This document shows positions 47,718 through 58,298 of a stretch of 64,000 nucleotides of DNA, piece after piece. Location: positions 3,472,001 to 3,536,000 of the forward strand of contig CP063848.1 in NCBI GenBank assembly GCA_015277795.1. Direction: 5' to 3'. The notes beneath the pieces were generated by a model. It worked only from the letters and a program-made list of their open reading frames with translations, was not told the origin of the DNA and did not search any database. This DNA is from Massilia sp. UMI-21. Lineage in GTDB: Bacteria; Pseudomonadota; Gammaproteobacteria; Burkholderiales; Burkholderiaceae_D. A program made the position numbers and the translations under genes. How positions within the stretch are numbered: the stretch's first letter is position 1; every line of letters begins with the position of its first letter.

Positions 47718-48959
47718 TCAAAACCACAGCCGCAGTCCAGCTACTGCCTGCGTCTGGCTACGTTGGCCGCCGCGCAAACGCGTGTAGTCGGCGGTTTCTC
47801 CGAACTGCCGGCCCCAGGTAACACCGATGTAAGGCGCAAATTTGCGCGTTATTTCGTACCGAAGTCGCAGTCCGAAGCCGAGATCGGAAAGGCCTTTTCC
47901 AGTGCCCCGCTCGGGATCGGCCCGGCTGTACAGGTTTGCACCCAACTCTGGTTCGAGAATCACCTTGGAAGTGAATAAGATCTCGTACTTCACCGCAAAG
48001 CGCGCCGCAAGCTCGCCTCCGGACCGCCAGTACGCTGTCGCCTCGGTCTCGAACCAGTACGGCGCGAGGCCCTGCACCCCGAAGGCGAGCCAGTCCCTTC
48101 CGCCGCCTTCGCCGGCGTCGTGCCGTATGCCCAGCTGGGTGCTCCAGAACGGCGCGAATGCGCGGTCCCAGAGCAGTTCGGTACGGGCCGCTTCGAGCGC
48201 CCCGCCGCGGCGCTCGCCTTCGAGCTTCACCCAAGCCTTGTTGTAGTCGTTGCCGTACCACGCCTCGACTTCCAGGTTTTGGCCGCGTTCGCCATCGCCT
48301 TTCGCCACCTCAGCCTTGTCGACCAGCACTTTCCCGAACGGGGCGTTGTCGTGCATCTCGTGGTTGCCGAAATTGGCGTGCCGCGCCCCTTCGTTGTATG
48401 CGTTCGGATCGCGCGCATCTGGAGGAGGCTTACCTCCCTGCATCGGTCCCATCATCATGCCGTGCCCACCCATGGGCGCAGCATTCGCCGCTGGAGCCGG
48501 TTGCCCAGTCTGGCCAGCACTGGCACCGTGCCCCATCGCCGAGTGATCCATGCCAGGCATGTGGACGGGGGCGGCACTGGGCTTGGCGGCCGGCGCACTT
48601 TGTGGCTGCGTACCGTGGCCTGCATGCCCGGTATCGTGTGTTTGGGGCTCCACTTTCTGGACTGAGGTTGTCGACTGCGGCGCCGGGGCCGGGCTCCCGT
48701 GGCCGGAGTGACCAGCTTCTACGGCTTTTGGTGACGCCGGGGCGGTCGGCGCCTGCTGCGATGGCGTTGCACTCGATTGCGCCGGCGGTGCGTGCCCCAT
48801 CTTCGAATGGTCCATCGTCGACATGTCCTGTCCTGTGACAGGCCGGGACGGCTGGTGGTGTTGTCCCGATGGCGGCGTAGTCTGCGCCATTGCATTCGCT
48901 GACAGTAGACCAGCCAGGATAAGGACGGCGGGCATTGACTTCATCGTAGGCGTCCTCAT
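47718..48959 (-). CDS. copB: Copper resistance protein B, outer membrane
   Basis: A 413-residue protein; the ATG at 48959 overlaps the copA stop and is preceded by GGGAGG. The signal peptide (ending AMA) is followed by a long Met/His-rich region (MSTMDHSKMGHA, HMPGMDHSAMGH, GGHGMMMGPMQGG) that binds copper, then the CopB beta-barrel domain (HDNAPFGKVLVDK...ELLWDRAFAPFW...YIGVTWGRQFG). The C-terminal Phe is typical of outer-membrane proteins. It works with CopA in periplasmic copper sequestration. Confidence 0.93.
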   Translation of the reverse strand: MRTPTMKSMPAVLILAGLLSANAMAQTTPPSGQHHQPSRPVTGQDMSTMDHSKMGHAPPAQSSATPSQQAPTAPASPKAVEAGHSGHGSPAPAPQSTTSVQKVEPQTHDTGHAGHGTQPQSAPAAKPSAAPVHMPGMDHSAMGHGASAGQTGQPAPAANAAPMGGHGMMMGPMQGGKPPPDARDPNAYNEGARHANFGNHEMHDNAPFGKVLVDKAEVAKGDGERGQNLEVEAWYGNDYNKAWVKLEGERRGGALEAARTELLWDRAFAPFWSTQLGIRHDAGEGGGRDWLAFGVQGLAPYWFETEATAYWRSGGELAARFAVKYEILFTSKVILEPELGANLYSRADPERGTGKGLSDLGFGLRLRYEITRKFAPYIGVTWGRQFGETADYTRLRGGQRSQTQAVAGLRLWF

Positions 48960-50821
48960 GATACGACCACCTCCCTGAACATTCCGGCTTCCATGTGGTA
49001 CATCAGGTGACAGTGGAAGGCCCAGTGGCCACGTGCGTCGGCCGTGACGCGGTAAGCGATCCGTTGGGCCGGCTGCACGTTGATCGTGTGCTTCCGGACC
49101 TGGAACTCGCCGTTTTCGGACTCCAGGTCGCTCCACATGCCATGCAGATGAATCGGATGATTCATCATCGTGTCGTTGACGAGGACGATGCGCAGCCGTT
49201 CGCCATACCGGAAATGGATCGGCAGAGCCTCGGAGAATTTCTGGCCGTCGAACGACCACATGAACCGCTCCATGTTGCCGGTAAGGTGAAGCTCGATCTC
49301 GCGTGTCGGCTCCCGTGGATCGACCGTCCCGCCTATCGTCCGCAAGTCTGCATAGGTCAGGACACGGCGGCCATTTCCGCGCAGGTTGACGCCCGGATCA
49401 TCGAGGTTGGTGCGCGGCATATCGACGTGCATGTCGACGCCTGGTCCGTACTCGGTGCGCGCATGGGTCACCTTGGGAGGCTGGGCAGGCTTGGCCGGCG
49501 AGGACATCTGCGCGTGCGCGGCATGAGTGTCGGCTGGAGCAGCGGCTTGCTGCGTATGCCCCTGATGGGCTGACGCGGCGGCCACACCCGCAGGGGATGG
49601 TGCGCCGCCGCCCGCCGGCTGTGCACCATCCCCGTGTCCGCCATGATCACCACCATGCATGCCAGACATGGCCATAGCGCCCATCATGTCCGTCATGGTC
49701 AGCCACTGTGCTTCGTCCACGGCGGGAACAGGCGCCTGCATGCCTGCTCGTGGCGCAAGCGTCGCGCGCACGAATCCCGAACGTCCTATCGACTGGGCGA
49801 ACACCGTGTACGCCTTTTCTTCGCTCGGTTCGACAATGACATCGTAGGTTTCCGCGACCGAGATGCGTATCTCGTCTACGGTGACGGGCTCCACATCCTG
49901 GCCATCGGCAGAGACGACCGTCATCTTGAGGCCCGGGATACGTAGGTCGAAGATGGTTGTCGCCGCGCCGTTGATCAAACGCAGGCGGACCTTCTCGCCC
50001 GGGCGGAACAGGCCAGTCCAGTTCATCTCCGCCGTGGCGCCGTTGATCAGGTACCGAAGCGCTCCGCTGATGTTCCTGCTTGCCGTCACATCGCTGAAGT
50101 CGTTGGGCATCATGCGCATCTGGTTCCACATCTTGCGCTTGTCGACCGCTGCGGAAAACCCCATCGTTTGCACGTCACGCACGAATTCGCCGAAGGTCGG
50201 CTGCTTGTTGTTGAAGAAGTCGCTCATCTTCTTCAGGTTCGCCAGCACACGCTCGGGCTTCTCGTCGGTCCAGTCCGAAAGCATCACCACGTAGTCGCGG
50301 TCTGCAGCTACGCGCTCCCCTCCCTTCGGGATCACGACGATCGGACCGTACAGGCCGGTCTGCTCCTGGAACGCGGAATGACTGTGGTACCAATAGGTGC
50401 CGCTCTGCTTGACGTCAAAGCGGTACGTGAACGTTTGGCCGGGCTCGATGCCGGCGAAACTCAGTCCCGGCACACCATCCATCTCGGCTGGGAGGAGGAT
50501 GCCGTGCCAGTGGATCGAACTGACCGTGGGCAAGCGGTTGGTGACCCGGATGGTCACGGTGTCGCCCTCGTTCCAGTAGAGCGTCGGGGCCGGAAGCTGG
50601 CCATTGACCACGGTGGCAATGCGGTCGGCGCCGGTAAAGTTGACGGCTGCCGGCCCGATCTCCAGGTCGAAATTGCTGCCGCGCAGGGCCCGGCGGTCCT
50701 CCTGCGCAGCGAACAGTGCACCCGGACTCAAGCCTGCAAGCCCAGCCACAGCACCAAGGCCCTGCAGGAAGCGGCGGCGCCAACTGCTGACGCCCGCTTC
50801 AGATACATCTACATACTTCAT
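48956..50821 (-). CDS. copA: Copper resistance multicopper oxidase CopA
   Basis: A 621-residue periplasmic oxidase with a twin-arginine signal (SSWRRRFLQGLGAVAGLAG). Its copper motifs are SSIHWHGILLP, YWYHSHSAFQEQ, HPIHLHGMWSD and HCHLMYHMEAGMF. A Met/His-rich insert (MSGMHGGDHGGHGDG and following) lies near residues 385-440. It oxidises Cu+ and binds copper in the periplasm. It is the first gene of copAB, with an AGGAGG-like site upstream of 50821. It is distinct from the shorter oxidase at 34167. Confidence 0.94.
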   Translation of the reverse strand: MKYVDVSEAGVSSWRRRFLQGLGAVAGLAGLSPGALFAAQEDRRALRGSNFDLEIGPAAVNFTGADRIATVVNGQLPAPTLYWNEGDTVTIRVTNRLPTVSSIHWHGILLPAEMDGVPGLSFAGIEPGQTFTYRFDVKQSGTYWYHSHSAFQEQTGLYGPIVVIPKGGERVAADRDYVVMLSDWTDEKPERVLANLKKMSDFFNNKQPTFGEFVRDVQTMGFSAAVDKRKMWNQMRMMPNDFSDVTASRNISGALRYLINGATAEMNWTGLFRPGEKVRLRLINGAATTIFDLRIPGLKMTVVSADGQDVEPVTVDEIRISVAETYDVIVEPSEEKAYTVFAQSIGRSGFVRATLAPRAGMQAPVPAVDEAQWLTMTDMMGAMAMSGMHGGDHGGHGDGAQPAGGGAPSPAGVAAASAHQGHTQQAAAPADTHAAHAQMSSPAKPAQPPKVTHARTEYGPGVDMHVDMPRTNLDDPGVNLRGNGRRVLTYADLRTIGGTVDPREPTREIELHLTGNMERFMWSFDGQKFSEALPIHFRYGERLRIVLVNDTMMNHPIHLHGMWSDLESENGEFQVRKHTINVQPAQRIAYRVTADARGHWAFHCHLMYHMEAGMFREVVVS

Positions 50822-51068
50822 ATGGTCCTCCGATACGAATTGAAAGTTCTGGCGAAGACAGGCTGTGCAGCGGGTGCCAGACCAATGCCTACGCTCCCGG
50901 CGCGTGCGCAGGCCAGGCTCGCAGCCGACTCGGCAGGCACCGCGCGCTGCTGGTGGAACAAAGCCGCAGGGCCGCGCGCCGCCCTATGGGTCAAGGACGC
51001 ACAGGCGCGCAGCAAGGGCTGAGCAGCAGGTTCAGGAAACGTTCGCCGGCACTAGCCGCGAAGAGTCG

Positions 51069-51518
51069 TCACGCCGCGGTTGGCGTGAGAAGACGAGGTG
51101 GGCGTTCGATGCGGGCGGGGATATGCCCGGTAAAAGAGGATGGGGAGAGTTGCTGAAGTCCGTTGGCCGGTTCTTCCACTGCGGTCACAAGGGCCACGGG
51201 GGGCGGCGCGCATGCGCCAATGCTGCAGCCCGCGCAGGTACCACAACTGGACCGCTCATGCGCATCCGTGCTTGTAGACGCGCAGTCTCCATCAGGTGAA
51301 GAAGCGCCCTGCGCCGCCGCGGCGACATGTTCGTGAGTGACCGCCTGACTGCCGGCGTCTGCGGCGGCAACCGCCAATGGCGCACCCGGCTCGGTACTGG
51401 AGACGACTGAAGCATGGTGAGACATGCCGCACGCGAACCTCGCTACTCCCGCAATGCCCTGCACTGGTAAGGAAACGATTAGTAGGCACAAGAAAAATGA
51501 TCGTAGCCTGCTGCACAT
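51069..51518 (-). CDS. Small exported Cys-rich protein upstream of copAB
   Basis: A 149-residue protein if started at MCSRLRSFFLCLLIVSLPVQG, which gives a proper signal peptide; an upstream ATG at 51554 is possible. The mature part has a Cys cluster (SSCGTCAGCSIGACAPPP) and ends in IPARIERPPRLLTPTAA. It shares its layout with the small proteins at 31823 and 59705 (DUF2946-like group). Presumed periplasmic metal binder, perhaps in one transcript with copAB. Confidence 0.68.
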   Translation of the reverse strand: MCSRLRSFFLCLLIVSLPVQGIAGVARFACGMSHHASVVSSTEPGAPLAVAAADAGSQAVTHEHVAAAAQGASSPDGDCASTSTDAHERSSCGTCAGCSIGACAPPPVALVTAVEEPANGLQQLSPSSFTGHIPARIERPPRLLTPTAA

Positions 51519-51728
51519 ATGGTCAATGTAGCATGCTTGCAGCGACAAGCGCACACACTAGAAAGTTGAAACGAACTTGATGCAGACACCCGGCTCTGTA
51601 CGGTGCTGCGCGCAGCGCGGCAGATTGTCATGTCCGGACGCGATGACATGCCAGAGCCGCGACCGCGGCTGCCCCAGCTTGTCACTGCGCTCGATGACTT
51701 GGTACGAGCATGAACGGTCGTACGCGCG

Positions 51729-52154
51729 TTATTTGACAGATGAGATGATGTAGTTCGACCCTTGCTGGGTGAACTCCACGTCAACCTTCTTGCCGACTGC
51801 CAGCTTTTGGAGCAATGACTTGTCCTTGACGCCGAAGCTCATCGTCATTGGCGGCCAGTTGAGCGTCTTGACCTGGTCATGTGCAAGCGTCACTTTGCCG
51901 TTGGCCTGATCCAGCGCCTTCACTACGCCTGACGTTTTATGCACTGCCCCTTTTTTGGGCGTACCTTGCGCTTTGCTATCGGACGTTTTCTCCTTCATCA
52001 TGTCCTTACATGCCGACATATCCATGCCCTTCATATCCTTCATGTCCATGCAGCCTTGTTTCATGTCCATACCCTTCATATCACCTGCCTGGCCGAAGGC
52101 AGCGCCAGAAATGGTCAATGCAGCGATAAGGGACAGTGGGGCAAAACGTTTCAT
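51729..52154 (-). CDS. cusF: CusF-like periplasmic copper chaperone with Met-rich N-terminus
   Basis: A 141-residue exported protein (signal MKRFAPLSLIAALTISGAAFG). Met-rich repeats (MKGMDMKQGCMDMKDMKG) precede a CusF domain with the full Cu+ site: LNWPPMTMSF supplies the Trp and two Met. It ferries Cu+ or Ag+ to the Cus pump. It is the last gene after cusA. Confidence 0.92.
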   Translation of the reverse strand: MKRFAPLSLIAALTISGAAFGQAGDMKGMDMKQGCMDMKDMKGMDMSACKDMMKEKTSDSKAQGTPKKGAVHKTSGVVKALDQANGKVTLAHDQVKTLNWPPMTMSFGVKDKSLLQKLAVGKKVDVEFTQQGSNYIISSVK

Positions 52155-52212
52155 GAGATTCTCCTCAAGGTGGGTAAAGCAGAGTTTTTCGTCCGTGACC
52201 GGACGACATCGT

Positions 52213-55200
52213 TCATGTGCTTTCATAACTGACCTCGTTGCGTGAAGGTTTCGGGATATCCTCTTGTCGCAGCTCCCGACGGCGCATCAGCATATAAACA
52301 ACCGGAACCACAAACATCGACAGCAAGGGCGCGGACAGCATCCCGCCGACCATTGGCGCCGCAATCCGCTGCATGATTTCAGAACCGGTGCCATGGGCGA
52401 TCATGATGGGCACCAGACCCGCGATGATTACCGCGACAGTCATGGCCTTTGGCCTCACGCGTTGAACCGCTCCCTCCTGAATGGCATCCAACAGATTAGC
52501 TTCAGATGACTTCCCGGCAGCCAGGCGGGCTTCCCAGGCATGCTTCAGGTAGAGCAGCATGATCACCCCGAACTCGGCCGCTACGCCGGCAAGTGCAATG
52601 AAGCCGACCGCGCTGGCGACCGACAGGTGGTGTCCGAGCATCCAGAGAAGCCAGATACCGCCGGCAAGTGCGAACGGCAAGGTGGCCATGATCAGGATCG
52701 CCTCGTCGAAGCGCTTGAATGTCAGGTAGAGGAGAATGAAGATCACCAGGAGCGTCGCCGGCACCACAATCTTGAGCTTCGCACTGGCGCGTTCCAGGTA
52801 TTCAAACTGACCTGACCAGGAGATCGAGTAACCCGGCTGCAGCTTGAGCTCCTTTGCGACTGCCTGCTGCATGTCGCGTACCACCGAATTCATGTCGCGT
52901 CCCCGGATGTCGACGTATACCCAGCCGGACAGGCGTGCGTTTTCACTCCTGAGCATGGGTGGGCCGTCATTGATGCGAATTGCCGCCACATCACCCAGGC
53001 GAATCTGTGCCCCGCGTGGCGTCAGGACGGGCAATTGCCGCAGGTTTTCGAGTGAATCGCGGATCTCGCGCGGATAACGAACGTTGATCGGGAAACGCTG
53101 CAGGCCTTCGACAGTCTCCCCGATGTTGTCGCCCCCAATTGCTGCCGACACGACGCTCTGCACGTCGGCGATATTTAGGCCGTACCGGGCTGCCTCGTCG
53201 CGGTTGATGTCGACGTCGACATAACGTCCGCCGTTGAGACGTTCAGCGAGTGCCGAAGACACGCCGGGCACCGTCTTGACGATCCGTTCGATTTCTCCAG
53301 CAACGCGATCGATCTCCTGCAGGCTGGTACCGGCTACCTTGACGCCGACCGGGCTCTTGATGCCGGTGGCCAGCATGTCGATGCGATTTCGGATGGGTGG
53401 CACCCAGATGTTGGAGAGTCCGGGCACCTTGACCACGCGGTCGAGTTCCTCGACCAGCTTATCCGTGGTCATTCCCGGCCGCCATTGATCCCTGGGCTTG
53501 AACTGGATCGTGGTCTCGAACATCTCCAGTGGCGCAGGATCTGTTGCCGTCTCGGCCCGTCCCGCCTTTCCGAAGACGCTTTGCACTTCCGGTACCGTTT
53601 TGATCAGGCGGTCGGTCTGCTGGAGCAGTTGCGACACCTTGCCCGCCGATAGCCCTGGTAGCGCCGAGGGCATGTACAGAATGTCGCCTTCGTCGAGAGG
53701 CGGCATGAATTCTCCGCCAAGTCGGGTCATCGGCCAGATAGTGATGGCCACAATCACGGCGGCAGCGACCAGCGTCGCCTTGGGAAAGCGCAGTACGCCA
53801 TCGAGCAGGGGCCGGTAGACGGCGATCAGGAAGCGATTCAGCGGATTTTTGTGCTCCTCGGGAATACGCCCGCGGATCAGGTAACCCATCAATACCGGAA
53901 TCAAGGTCACGGCCAGCCCTGCAGCCGCTGCCATGGAGTAGGTCTTCGTGAACGCAAGCGGCGAAAACAGGCGTCCTTCCTGCGCCTCCAGTGTGAACAC
54001 CGGAATAAACGACAGCACGATGATCAGCAGCGAGAAGAACAGCGCTGGACCGACTTCCGCTGCGGCGTCTCCGATCACCCGCCAGCGAGCCTCTCCTTCC
54101 AGCTTCGCTCCCGGATGGGCATGATTCCATGCTTCGATATGCTTGTGCGCGTTCTCGATCATGACCACGGCGGCGTCCACCATCGCCCCGACCGCGATCG
54201 CGATACCGCCCAGCGACATGATGTTCGCGTTCACCCCCTGGTAGTGCATGACGATGAAGGCGACCAGAATACCGATCGGCAGTGTGACGATCGCGACCAG
54301 CGCCGAGCGCAGATGAAAGAGGAAGATTGCGCACACAATCGCAACGACGACAAATTCCTCGACCAGCTTGTCGCGCAGATTGTCTACCGCCCCCCTGATC
54401 AGGTGCGATCGGTCGTAAGTGGGAACGATCTCCACTCCAGGCGGCAGACCTGGCTTGAGGGCCGCCAGTTTGGCTTTCACCGCATCGATGGTTTCCAGTG
54501 CATTTTTCCCTGAGCGCATGACGATGATGCCGCCTGCAACCTCGCCTTCGCCGTTGAGCTCGGAGATGCCGCGTCGCATTTCCGGACCCAGCTGGATTCG
54601 CGCGACGTCACCGAGCCGCACAGGAATACCAGCTTCGGAGGTCGTCAGGGGAATCTTGCGGAAGTCGTCGAGCGATTGGAGATAACCGCTCGAACGTACC
54701 ATGTATTCGGCTTCGCCCAGCTCGAGCACCGAACCGCCGGCTTCCTGATTGGCTTTCTGCACCGCCTCGATGACCATGTTATGCGTGATGTTGTAGGCCC
54801 GCAGCTTGGCAGGATCGAGCACGATCTGATACTGCCGCACCATGCCACCCAGGCTTGCGACCTCTGACACGTTGGGTACGGTCTTCAATTCGTACTTGAG
54901 GAACCAGTCCTGGAGGGCACGAAGCTGCGAGAGGTCCATCTTGCCGCTGCGGTCGACCAGCGCATATTCATAGACCCATCCGACGCCGCTCGCGTCCGGT
55001 CCGAGTGCGGGCTTCGCTTGCGTCGGAAGCCGGGACTGGACCTGGTTCAGGTATTCCAGCACGCGCGAACGTGCCCAGTACGGATCGGTCCCGTCCTCGA
55101 ACAGGATGTAGACGAAGGAGTCGCCGAAGAACGAATAACCGCGCACGGTCTTCGCCCCGGGAACCGACAGCATGGTGGTCGTCAGTGGATAGGTGACCTG

Positions 55201-55389
55201 GTTCTCGACGATCTGCGGCGCCTGGCCGGGCCAGGTCGTGCGGATGATGACCTGCACGTCGGACAGGTCAGGAAGCGCGTCGAGCGGCGTGCGCTGAAGG
55301 GACCAGATGCCCCATGCGGTCATGCCTGCCGTAGCCAGAAGCACCAGGAAACGGTTGGCAATCGACCAGCGGATCAGTCGGGCGATCAT
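52213..55389 (-). CDS. cusA: Cu/Ag RND efflux pump CusA
   Basis: A 1058-residue inner-membrane RND protein. The TM4 motif [16 protein letters not shown] is the Cu/Ag (HME4) signature. The N-terminus ([19 protein letters not shown]) is the first helix. The periplasmic methionines that guide Cu+ were not individually mapped. It overlaps the cusB 3' end by 4 bp. Its adaptor gene cusB is cut by an IS element, so the pump may lack a working partner. Confidence 0.95.
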   Translation of the reverse strand: MIARLIRWSIANRFLVLLATAGMTAWGIWSLQRTPLDALPDLSDVQVIIRTTWPGQAPQIVENQVTYPLTTTMLSVPGAKTVRGYSFFGDSFVYILFEDGTDPYWARSRVLEYLNQVQSRLPTQAKPALGPDASGVGWVYEYALVDRSGKMDLSQLRALQDWFLKYELKTVPNVSEVASLGGMVRQYQIVLDPAKLRAYNITHNMVIEAVQKANQEAGGSVLELGEAEYMVRSSGYLQSLDDFRKIPLTTSEAGIPVRLGDVARIQLGPEMRRGISELNGEGEVAGGIIVMRSGKNALETIDAVKAKLAALKPGLPPGVEIVPTYDRSHLIRGAVDNLRDKLVEEFVVVAIVCAIFLFHLRSALVAIVTLPIGILVAFIVMHYQGVNANIMSLGGIAIAVGAMVDAAVVMIENAHKHIEAWNHAHPGAKLEGEARWRVIGDAAAEVGPALFFSLLIIVLSFIPVFTLEAQEGRLFSPLAFTKTYSMAAAAGLAVTLIPVLMGYLIRGRIPEEHKNPLNRFLIAVYRPLLDGVLRFPKATLVAAAVIVAITIWPMTRLGGEFMPPLDEGDILYMPSALPGLSAGKVSQLLQQTDRLIKTVPEVQSVFGKAGRAETATDPAPLEMFETTIQFKPRDQWRPGMTTDKLVEELDRVVKVPGLSNIWVPPIRNRIDMLATGIKSPVGVKVAGTSLQEIDRVAGEIERIVKTVPGVSSALAERLNGGRYVDVDINRDEAARYGLNIADVQSVVSAAIGGDNIGETVEGLQRFPINVRYPREIRDSLENLRQLPVLTPRGAQIRLGDVAAIRINDGPPMLRSENARLSGWVYVDIRGRDMNSVVRDMQQAVAKELKLQPGYSISWSGQFEYLERASAKLKIVVPATLLVIFILLYLTFKRFDEAILIMATLPFALAGGIWLLWMLGHHLSVASAVGFIALAGVAAEFGVIMLLYLKHAWEARLAAGKSSEANLLDAIQEGAVQRVRPKAMTVAVIIAGLVPIMIAHGTGSEIMQRIAAPMVGGMLSAPLLSMFVVPVVYMLMRRRELRQEDIPKPSRNEVSYEST

Positions 55390-56477
55390 TTCCGGCCTTT
55401 CTTCGCCCCGGGCGTCCGGGTGATGTTGATGATCTCGTACTCGCCTTCACCGCTTTGCCGGAACTCGAACGTCACCGAGTCTCCGACAGCGAACTTGCCC
55501 GGCCATCCGCTGGCAGGCGCCTTGAAGCCCATTGTCATCGGTGGCCATTGCAGGCTTGGAATCGGCCCGTGCGAGAGCACGATTTCGTCCTTGTCGACGC
55601 TCTCGACCTTACCTTCGCCGCGATGGCGTATTGCACCCGTACCGGTATCTGCCGGTCGGGGTTGCGCGGCCTGCGGGGCTTGCGCAGTTGTCGGCGGCTC
55701 GGCCAGGCGTGTCGCGGTGCCCCGCAGGCTTGCTTCCGAATCGATCAGGAACTGGCCTGAGACCACCACTTTTTGTCCTGCCTCGAGCCCACGGCGGATC
55801 TCGGTCTTGCCATCGTCCTCGCTGCCAGGCTCGACCTCCACCGGCGTGAACTTGCCCTCCCCGAGGGCCACCATCACGACGCTGCGCTGTCCCGTCTCAA
55901 TGACTGCTTCGGTCGGTACCAGCAGCGTGTCCATGCCCGCGGCCGGCGTGAAGCGCACCGTCGCGAACATGCCCGGCACGAGCCGCTGCCCCGGGTTCTC
56001 CAGCTCGATTCGCGCGCGCAGGGTCCGGGTTGCCGGATCCACTTCCGGCAGGATCGCGCTCACCCGGCCTTTCAGCACCGTGCCGGGCGAGGATGGGGTG
56101 CGCGCCTCTACGAGGGTGCCGGGGCGCACCTGCGCCGCGGCCGCTTCCGGCACTTCCGCGTTGACCCAGACGGTGCCCAGTCCATTGATCCGAAACATCG
56201 GTGCGCCGACGGCGACCGTCGTTCCCTCCCGTACCGACAGCTCGGACACGACGCCGCCGACCGGGGCGCTGATCGTCACGCGCGGCTGCACCTTCCCGCC
56301 GACGTCGACAGCCCGGATCTGGGCGTCGGTCATTCCTGCAAGGCGCATGCGCTGCCGGGCGCCATCCAACAGGCCATCAAGGCCGTTCCCGGGCATGCGC
56401 TTCACCGCCAGGAATTCCTCCTGCGCCGCGACCCAGTCCGGCACATACACCGCCGCCAGCGGCTCGCCCTTTTTTAC
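55386..56477 (-). pseudogene. cusB: cusB, 3' part (membrane fusion protein with fused CusF domain), cut by ISL3 element
   Basis: This part begins at VKKGEPLAAVYVPDW and carries the alpha-hairpin, lipoyl and barrel parts of a Cus-type adaptor. It ends in a fused CusF domain with SLQWPPMTMGF. Joining 58298-57811 to 56469-55386 gives an unbroken 523-residue CusB, so the ISL3 insertion caused the break without loss of bases. In its present state an ATG inside the IS (56573) could start a product with about 34 IS-encoded residues, but it would lack the export signal. Confidence 0.9.
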
Positions 56478-57810
56478 GGTTCTTCGCGGGAAATGGGGGA
56501 AGACGGTATTGACTGGCTGAGCGGGAGGTGGTGGCGGAGGTCTGATGTTGGTAGATTGATAGTCGCCAAACAAATCAGTCTGTCAAACCACCGCCATGCT
56601 CAATGCTATGTCGTCTGTCTCATTTTGGGAAGGCCATATTGTCGACACCGTCCAGGAACAAGAAGACGGGTCGCTGTTAATCGTTCTCGACACCTGCCCG
56701 GCAAGTGATGCCGTGTGCGGAGCGTGCCTCCAGCCTTGTGCCCTGGTGCATGAACGCCGAAGGCGTAAGGTGCGCGATCGTGACGTTCTGGACAAGCGCG
56801 TCTGGCTCGATGTGCCGGTTCGGCGGCTGGACTGTCATCACTGCAATGCACGGGTGGCCGAGCACATTGTTTGGCTTGACCGGGGAGCTCGCATTACGCA
56901 CCGCGTGCGCCTTTGGGTCGAGGCGTTGGCGCAGCTGCTCCCGATAGCCCATGTGGCCCGACTGACCGGCCTGCACTGGCACACCATCAAGGACATCGAT
57001 CATCGGCGGCTGAAACACCTGCATGGTGACTTCTCGGCAGAAGGCGTTCAGCGCTTGGTCATGGACGAATTCGCGCTGCACAAAGGCCACCGCTATGCCA
57101 CTGTGGCCTTGGATGCCGAGCGAATGCGGGTGCTGTGGGTTGGAGAGGGTAATAGCCGGGAAGCGATCCGACCATTCTTCGAGCTGCTGGGAGAGCAAGG
57201 CTGTCAGCGAATCGAAGCCGTAGCCATGGACATGAACACGGCGATGGACCTCGAAGTTCGCCAGCAATGCCCGAACGCGGAAGTCGTCTACGACCTGTTT
57301 CACGTGGTGGCCCGCTTCGGCCGCGAAGTGGTAGACCGGGTTCGCGTCGACCAAGCCAATGCCTTGCGTGCCGAATCAAAGGCCCGCAAGGTCATCAAGC
57401 GTAGCCGCTGGCTGTTACTGCGCAACCGCGACAACCTGAAAGCCGAACAGGCCGTCAAACTGGAGGAGCTGCTGGCTGCCAACCAGCCTTTGGCGACGGT
57501 CTACCTGCTCAAGACCGAGTTGAAGGAAATCTGGTATGCCCCATCGGTCCGGGAAGGTGCTCGTCGATGGAAAACCTGGCTCAAACTCGCCCTTCAAAGC
57601 CAAATCGCTCCGGTAATCCAATTCGCCAAACGTTTGGCCAAATACCGGCGCGGCATCCTGGCTTCGGCCATCTATCCGATGAGCTCATCGATCCTGGAAG
57701 GCGTCAACAACCGCATCAAGGTCATCAAGCGCATGGCCTACGGATTTCGGGATGCATCTTATTTCTTCCTGAAAATCAAGGATGCGTTCCCCGGCAAAGC
57801 GCGATGAACC
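56478..57810 (+). mobile_element. ISL3-family insertion sequence in cusB
   Basis: The ends are GGTTCTTCGCGGGAAATGGG on the left and GGTTCATCGCGCTTTGCCGG on the right (reverse complement), matching ISL3-type termini that start GG-TTCTTC. An 8-bp duplication TTTTTTAC flanks it (56470-56477 and 57811-57818), the length normal for the family. It is 1333 bp with one intact transposase gene, oriented opposite to cusB. Confidence 0.92.
56596..57807 (+). CDS. ISL3-family transposase
   Basis: A 403-residue transposase with an N-terminal zinc finger (CPASDAVCGACLQPC ... CHHCNARV) and the DDE_Tnp_ISL3 core: VMDEFALHKGHRYATVALD, AMDMNTAMDLEV, VYDLFHVVARFGREVVD and the C-terminal SSILEGVNNRIKVIKRMAYGFRDASYFFLKI. 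It is full length and probably active. Confidence 0.95.
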   Translation: MLNAMSSVSFWEGHIVDTVQEQEDGSLLIVLDTCPASDAVCGACLQPCALVHERRRRKVRDRDVLDKRVWLDVPVRRLDCHHCNARVAEHIVWLDRGARITHRVRLWVEALAQLLPIAHVARLTGLHWHTIKDIDHRRLKHLHGDFSAEGVQRLVMDEFALHKGHRYATVALDAERMRVLWVGEGNSREAIRPFFELLGEQGCQRIEAVAMDMNTAMDLEVRQQCPNAEVVYDLFHVVARFGREVVDRVRVDQANALRAESKARKVIKRSRWLLLRNRDNLKAEQAVKLEELLAANQPLATVYLLKTELKEIWYAPSVREGARRWKTWLKLALQSQIAPVIQFAKRLAKYRRGILASAIYPMSSSILEGVNNRIKVIKRMAYGFRDASYFFLKIKDAFPGKAR

Positions 57811-58298
57811 TTTTTTACTGGGTCGAGCGGCGCACGCACGAACAGCCGCTCGACGAAGCCGGCGCTGCGCGCCTGCACCAGCGCGACGTCGCGCTCGTTC
57901 CAGGCAACGGTGCCGACCGCTTCGACGCTAATCGCCAGCTTGCCCCGCGTGACTTCGGCGGTGCGGATCCCGAGATTCTGTTGCACCACTGGGCTGATCG
58001 AGACCTTGCCCTCGTCCGCGGGCGCATCGGCGTATACGGGAACGAGCTGCATGTCCATGAAAGGAGACTTGCCTGGCTTGTCGAATTTCTGCCCCGGCAC
58101 CATCGGGTCATGCCAGTACAGCACCTTCCTTCCGGTCGCCGGATCGAGCGCGCCCGCGCCCGCACCTTCCTGCGCCGCCGGGGCTGCGCCGGCCGCGGCT
58201 TCCATTCCCTTGTTCATCCCAAGGCGATAGACGCCATACCCCCCTGCCCCGACGACGAGCACCGCCAGTAGGGCAATGGACATGGTTTTCCTGTTCAT
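57811..58298 (-). pseudogene. cusB: cusB, 5' part, cut by ISL3 element
   Basis: This part has the N-terminal 160 or so residues of CusB: a membrane anchor (SIALLAVLVVGAGGYGVYRLG), the metal-binding segment YWHDPMVPGQKFDKPGKSPF-MDMQLVPVYAD and the start of the barrel. The frame then runs into the ISL3 element and stops at 57759 after about 17 foreign residues. The 5' end overlaps the upstream outer-membrane factor gene by 4 bp. Confidence 0.9.
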
